Part shown: positions 32,104-35,601 of the stretch, in pieces | Position numbering within the stretch: position 1 is the first letter of the stretch | Layout: every line of letters begins with the position of its first letter | NCBI GenBank assembly: GCA_900316995.1 | Contig: ONEZ01000022.1 | Span: 1-35,601, forward strand | Direction of reading: 5' to 3' | DNA: 35,601 nucleotides | Origin: an uncultured Bacteroidales bacterium | GTDB taxonomy: Bacteria; Bacteroidota; Bacteroidia; Bacteroidales; Paludibacteraceae | Position numbers and translations under genes: made by a program | Notes under the pieces: model-generated | The model's input: the letters and a program-made list of their open reading frames with translations, nothing else | Told to the model about the DNA's origin: nothing | The model's database searches: none

Positions 32104-33498
32104 AACATTATTTTTGAATAAACCATCATTAAAATTAACAAGATGCAGTTTTTCTTTTGCACGGGTCACCGCAGTGTATAGCCAGCGGAGCGTAGATGCA
32201 TCAATTTCAGAGGGTTGTATATTTCCCATATCCACATAAACATGACACCACCCTCCACCCTGCGCCTTATGGCAGGTTACTGAATAGGCACTACGTACCA
32301 CTAATGCGTTAAGATACTTATCTTCACGCATCTTCTTGTAACGCTCCCGACGGTTCTTAATATATTCATAATCAGCCTCTACCGCCCTATACAACCTCTC
32401 TTGCAGCTCTGAAAGCTCAGCAGGAGTCTTGCATTTGAGGCCGTCACGCAGTATCAGCATATCCACCTCTGTCCCGTAATCAGAGAAGTCAAGGGTTACA
32501 TCGGCGAACTCCATACCATACAGTTCTGTAACCCCTCGCTGGCGCACCACACGTGCTATGTCACCATTTGCCACAAACTCAATGCCATACTCCTTAGGCA
32601 GAGAGTAGTTGTTTTTTACCACCATGAGCATGTCCCCGTTTGTGAGCAGCTCCTCACGGTAGAGGATACGGCTGCGTATGCCGTCAGCATACATGAACGC
32701 ACGGTTGTTTGAGCGGGTTATGACAAGGGTCTCATCCTCCCCTACCTCTCTATATGATTGTTCAATGCAGTCTGTAAAATTTGTTCCATCAACACGTACC
32801 ACATCTTTATCTGTGGAGAACATAACCTCGGACTCTCCGTCAAGCGCCTGACGCAGCATGGTGGCGTTACGCAATATGCCGCTCATGGAGCTTTGGCGCA
32901 CGACCTCCTTAAGCAGGAACTCCTCCACTCCAAAACCGTAGCCACGTAGGAAATCAGCGTTAAGAGCCACACTCTCCTCCTGCATTACAGGCGGCAGCTG
33001 GGCGTCATCGCCAAGCATAAGCAGCTTGCAGCCTCCGGCGCCGGAAAACACATATTGGAGCAGGTCATCAAGCAGGCATCCTGAGCCAAACACGGAATCT
33101 CCGCTGTTTGATATCATGGAGCACTCATCCACTATAAAGAGGGCGTTTGAGAGACGGTTAAAGCCAAGTTCAAACCTTGTTTCAGCCGCCGATGTGCGCT
33201 GCCTGTATATTAATTTATGTATAGTGTAAGCCTGATGCTCCGCATACTGGCTCAGGACCTTGGCTGCACGGCCTGTGGGTGCAGCAAGCACAATGGGAAC
33301 ATTCATAGAGGTAAAGCACTTTACAAGAGCCCCCACCACACTGGTCTTGCCGGTGCCGGCGTACCCCTTTAGCAGGAATATGTCACCCTGGCTCTCCCTG
33401 CCCAGGAAAAAGGAGAGCTTGTTTAGCAACGCCGCCTGACCCGCAGTGGGTTCATACGGGAAAAACGATAGTATCTTTTGCCTAAGTGAATCTGCCAC
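32101..33498 (-). CDS. RecD/Dda-like superfamily 1B DNA helicase
   Basis: This 465-residue ATP-dependent 5'-3' helicase-type protein has Walker A GYAGTGKTS (45-53), LAAPTGRAAK (motif Ia), Walker B FIVDECSM, motif III MLGDDAQLPPV and a UvrD_C_2 end with SVTCHKAQGGGWCHVYVD and LYTAVTRAKEKL. It lacks the long N-terminal domain of RecD2. I place the start at the GTG at 33498: an upstream ATG at 33543 would add an atypical Phe/Tyr/Cys-rich segment and lies upstream of the -7 box at 33503-33510. From 33498 the N-terminus ADSLRQKILSFFPYEPT fits Bacteroides homologues. With this start the mRNA would be leaderless. Confidence 0.88.
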   Translation of the reverse strand: MADSLRQKILSFFPYEPTAGQAALLNKLSFFLGRESQGDIFLLKGYAGTGKTSVVGALVKCFTSMNVPIVLAAPTGRAAKVLSQYAEHQAYTIHKLIYRQRTSAAETRFELGFNRLSNALFIVDECSMISNSGDSVFGSGCLLDDLLQYVFSGAGGCKLLMLGDDAQLPPVMQEESVALNADFLRGYGFGVEEFLLKEVVRQSSMSGILRNATMLRQALDGESEVMFSTDKDVVRVDGTNFTDCIEQSYREVGEDETLVITRSNNRAFMYADGIRSRILYREELLTNGDMLMVVKNNYSLPKEYGIEFVANGDIARVVRQRGVTELYGMEFADVTLDFSDYGTEVDMLILRDGLKCKTPAELSELQERLYRAVEADYEYIKNRRERYKKMREDKYLNALVVRSAYSVTCHKAQGGGWCHVYVDMGNIQPSEIDASTLRWLYTAVTRAKEKLHLVNFNDGLFKNNV

Positions 33499-33502
33499 GC
33501 CA

Positions 33503-33510
33503 CAAAAGTA
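33503..33510 (-). promoter_or_regulatory. Predicted -7 box for the helicase gene
   Basis: On the minus strand it reads TACTTTTG, an exact TAnnTTTG match, with only 4 bases before the GTG. The expected transcription start coincides with the start codon. Confidence 0.5.
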
Positions 33511-33519
33511 ACAAAAAAA

Positions 33520-33550
33520 TTGTATGAATAAATAAAAATACATATATTTG
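33520..33550 (+). promoter_or_regulatory. Predicted promoter for the DUF3822/rsmD operon
   Basis: TTG (33520-33522), exactly 20 bases, then TATATTTG (33543-33550), one of the three full two-box matches in the window. The predicted start is near 33555, with a leader of about 60 bases before the ATG at 33616. It is divergent from the helicase promoter. Confidence 0.65.
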
Positions 33551-33615
33551 CAAACAAATACGGCCTACCGTATAAGTCACACAACCGGAATATAAATCAA
33601 ATCATAAAATCCAAA

Positions 33616-34311
33616 ATGAACAACGTATTTAAAATCCTATTAGCAGCAGCTGCACTATGCCTGCTATGGCTATGCTATGACAGTATAACCACTCCTATCA
33701 AGTTTAATGACCAGAGAGATTTCAGAGAGAAAGAGGTTATAGCACGTCTTGTTGAAATCCGTAAGGCTGAGAATGAGTACCGTATTACAAAGGGCTGTTA
33801 CGCAGCTAACTTTGACACACTTATGTACTTCCTCCACAATGAGAAGGCAAAGCGTGTGCTTAAAGTGGGCGAACTTACAGACAAGCAGCTTGAGAGCGGT
33901 CTTACAGAGAAAAAGGCTCTAAAGATTTTAGCAGCAGGCGGCAAAGAGGACAAGGCTGTATATCAAGAGCTTGTAGCAATGGGATTCAAGCGTGACACTA
34001 CATTTGTGAGCATGATGGAGGCTGTTTACGGTGAGAACTATGACGCCAGCCTTATAGACTCAATGCGCTACATTCCTTATTCTCACCCACGTCAGGAGTT
34101 TGCTCTTGACACCGCCACCATCACCACTGGTTCAGCTGGTATAAAAGTTAAAGTAATGGAGTGCAAGGCTGAGTACAACACATATCTTAAAGACCTTGAC
34201 AAGCAGCAGCTTATAAATCTTGTAGAGACCCAGACCAAACTTGAGAAATTTCCAGGCCTTAAGTTCGGCGATGTAGAGAATGCAAATAACAATGCAGGAA
34301 ACTGGGAGTAA
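33616..34311 (+). CDS. Membrane-anchored hypothetical protein upstream of DUF3822/rsmD
   Basis: This 231-residue protein has one N-terminal hydrophobic helix (about 5-22, FKILLAAAALCLLWLCY) with no signal-peptidase site, so it is probably a bitopic anchor with a periplasmic body. The body has a helical stretch IARLVEIRKAENEYRITKG (quoted core residues about 42-60), charged helices to about 115 and a beta-rich end. This pattern, a pilin-like helix followed by a KGCY turn, recalls type II pseudopilin N-termini only loosely. The function is unknown. The gene overlaps the DUF3822 start by 20-32 bases. Confidence 0.8.
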   Translation: MNNVFKILLAAAALCLLWLCYDSITTPIKFNDQRDFREKEVIARLVEIRKAENEYRITKGCYAANFDTLMYFLHNEKAKRVLKVGELTDKQLESGLTEKKALKILAAGGKEDKAVYQELVAMGFKRDTTFVSMMEAVYGENYDASLIDSMRYIPYSHPRQEFALDTATITTGSAGIKVKVMECKAEYNTYLKDLDKQQLINLVETQTKLEKFPGLKFGDVENANNNAGNWE

Positions 34312-34999
34312 CAGTAACGGCAACCAACTATCCATCCGCTTCTCTGCGGATGGATTTTATTTTTGCTCCGGCAGCAACAGTAAGAGCGTCAAGTTTGACA
34401 AGACTGACAAAAGTTTCCGCCGCTCTATGGCTGTGTGCCTGTGCGAAAGTGATATTTGGGAGAGTCACGCATCAGTGAAGATTCTTATTGATGATGACAT
34501 CACCTCCTTTATCCCCTCCTCTATCTTCTCCGATGCTGAATGTCAGGACATAATGAAATTCAGCTATCCCGGGCTTGACTTCTCAAAGTGTAACATGCAT
34601 ACAGATTATCTTGAGGGTTTTGACATCTCTAACGTATATGCAATAAACGGCGAGCTTGACAAATTCATAGAAGAGAACTTCCCCTACGCAGAGACCACAC
34701 ATATATTTTCTCTTTTGGTGCAGGAGGCGTTACGCAGTTCACGCTCTAATGACAACCGTGAGCTATGGCTCAACATTTCCGGCAGCACCATGTATGCTGC
34801 TGTAACCAAGGGAGGCACGCTTCTTATGGCAAACAGGTACCCAATCAGTTCAGCAGGAGACGTGCTCTACTGGACCGGTTCCATCTACAACCACTACAAC
34901 CTATCGCAGCAGACTGTGCCGCTCTGGATTAGCGGAGACAACCGCTATACAGAAGCGCTAAAGGAGCGCATCTCTGTTTGCAACACCCTTTCAATATGA
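34280..34999 (+). CDS. DUF3822-family protein
   Basis: This protein, 239 residues from the first ATG, belongs to the Bacteroidota DUF3822 family, usually found just before rsmD. Visible features are an actin/ASKHA-like first strand region QLSIRFSADGFYFCSGS and a later repeat of the theme WLNISGSTMYAAVTKGGTLLM (about 169-189, quoted in part), suggesting two similar halves of an RNase H-like fold. An ATP-binding role is possible but unproven. The ATG at 34292 (overlap 20 bases, A-rich leader) is an alternative start. It is coupled to rsmD by a 4-base ATGA overlap. Confidence 0.85.
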   Translation: MQITMQETGSNSNGNQLSIRFSADGFYFCSGSNSKSVKFDKTDKSFRRSMAVCLCESDIWESHASVKILIDDDITSFIPSSIFSDAECQDIMKFSYPGLDFSKCNMHTDYLEGFDISNVYAINGELDKFIEENFPYAETTHIFSLLVQEALRSSRSNDNRELWLNISGSTMYAAVTKGGTLLMANRYPISSAGDVLYWTGSIYNHYNLSQQTVPLWISGDNRYTEALKERISVCNTLSI

Positions 35000-35538
35000 G
35001 GATTATCAGCGGTACACATAAGGCACGCAGGTTCAATCCGCCAGCCTCACTAAAGGCGCGCCCTACCACCGACTTTGCAAAAGAGGGGCTTTTCAACGTG
35101 CTTGACAACCTCATCTCATTTGACGGCATTAGTGTGCTTGACCTCTTCTCAGGCACTGGCAGCATAAGCTATGAGTGCGCTTCACGTGGCGCTGGCAGCA
35201 TCTATAGCATAGAGCTTGACTTCCAGAACAGCCGCTACATCAAGAAAACCAGCGAGGAGCTTGGGCTTAATGCCATACGGGTTATTAAAGGAGACGCTTT
35301 CAAGTTTGTATCAGCGTGCGGAATGAAGTTTAACTTTATATTTGCAGACCCACCTTACGCCCTTGAAACGCTTGCCACCATACCAGACAAGGTTTTTGCA
35401 GCAGGTGTGCTTGCCGCAGACGGTCTGTTTGTGCTGGAACACGGACGTACAAACTCATTTACAGAGCATCCTAACTTTGTGGAGGAGAGGAGCTACGGCA
35501 ATGTTCATTTCTCTCTGTTCAGAAACAAGTCAATGTAG
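34996..35538 (+). CDS. rsmD: 16S rRNA (guanine966-N2)-methyltransferase RsmD
   Basis: This 180-residue SAM enzyme methylates G966 (E. coli numbering) of 16S rRNA during 30S assembly. It shows the family N-terminus MRIISGTHKARRFNPP, the conserved RPTTDFAKEGLFNVL, SAM motif I VLDLFSGTGSISYECASRGA (about 50-69) and the catalytic FADPPYAL (about 121-128). The ATG at 34996 overlaps the DUF3822 stop; an earlier ATG at 34978 would add six residues not seen in homologues. Its 3' end overlaps the convergent gene at 35505 by 34 bases. Confidence 0.94.
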   Translation: MRIISGTHKARRFNPPASLKARPTTDFAKEGLFNVLDNLISFDGISVLDLFSGTGSISYECASRGAGSIYSIELDFQNSRYIKKTSEELGLNAIRVIKGDAFKFVSACGMKFNFIFADPPYALETLATIPDKVFAAGVLAADGLFVLEHGRTNSFTEHPNFVEERSYGNVHFSLFRNKSM

Positions 35539-35601
35539 ATGGGCAGGTGGTCTGAGTAGCCGCCTATATATCTTCTGCCGTTAAATGTGCGCATAGGCTT
35601 G
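35505..35601 (-). CDS. Endonuclease/exonuclease/phosphatase-family protein, C-terminal fragment
   Basis: The window ends inside this gene; the last 31 codons are visible on the minus strand, ending in TGA at 35505-35507. They encode KPMRTFNGRRYIGGYSDHLP and continue IYIDLFLNREK. GGYSDHLPIYIDL is the C-terminal catalytic motif of the EEP (DNase I/Mg2+-dependent phosphatase) superfamily, with the conserved SDH. The 5' part lies beyond the window. It overlaps rsmD tail to tail by 34 bases. Confidence 0.82.
   Translation of the reverse strand, partial: KPMRTFNGRRYIGGYSDHLPIYIDLFLNREK

Noticed and set aside
33499-33543. Fifteen-codon N-terminal extension of the helicase from an ATG at 33543
   Set aside because: It is Phe/Tyr/Cys-rich, unlike homologues, and lies upstream of the TAnnTTTG box, so it is probably not transcribed.

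Overview
The window looks like a chromosomal segment of a gut-type Bacteroidales bacterium (phylum Bacteroidota). Three things point there. Start codons have A/T-rich leaders without Shine-Dalgarno motifs. At least ten genes are preceded by the Bacteroidota -7 promoter box TAnnTTTG, several with a TTG about 20 bases upstream. Several families are typical of or restricted to the phylum (DUF3822, DUF5723, the PG_1098-type methyltransferase, a FISUMP lipoprotein). I cannot name the genus. No rRNA, tRNA, CRISPR array, phage, integrase or transposase is visible.

Layout. 1-1.6 kb: a small HTH-like protein and prmA, leftward. 1.6-4.3 kb: a secreted Gly/Tyr/Trp-rich low-complexity protein and an OmpP1/FadL-type outer membrane protein, rightward. 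4.2-9.7 kb: a leftward run of a Big_2/FISUMP lipoprotein, paaK, an ACT-domain protein, surE, a small membrane protein and lpxB. 9.8-12.1 kb: a PspC-domain protein and uvrB, rightward. 12.1-13.7 kb: an AspT/YidE-type transporter, leftward. 13.9-18.3 kb: a complete methylmalonyl-CoA epimerase / Na+-pumping methylmalonyl-CoA decarboxylase operon, ending in a clear intrinsic terminator; this is the last part of the succinate-to-propionate route. 18.4-19.5 kb: a WecA/MraY-like glycosyl-1-phosphate transferase. 19.6-27.1 kb: yip1-like, smpB, trkA, trkH, PG_1098-type methyltransferase and mutS2, rightward. 27.3-33.5 kb: envelope genes (a beta-barrel, two lipoproteins, a DUF5723 protein) and a RecD/Dda-like helicase, leftward. 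33.6-35.5 kb: a membrane-anchored protein, DUF3822 and rsmD, rightward. The last 97 bases hold the 3' end of a leftward endonuclease/exonuclease/phosphatase-family gene.

The gene content is mostly ordinary core genome; the unusual signals are structural. (1) A 140-bp element with four nested or adjacent stems (24467-24606), bounded by 14-bp terminal inverted repeats, one of which carries the stop codon of the upstream gene. (2) A biotin carrier subunit with two biotinyl domains encoded by nearly identical DNA, so recombination would remove exactly one domain in frame. (3) Short tandem 7-bp or 8-bp repeats in the leaders of lpxB, mce and mutS2, one running into the start codon. (4) A multi-copy palindromic repeat cluster between convergent genes (27077-27262). 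(5) Three genes whose predicted promoter lies so close to the start codon that their mRNAs should be almost or fully leaderless.
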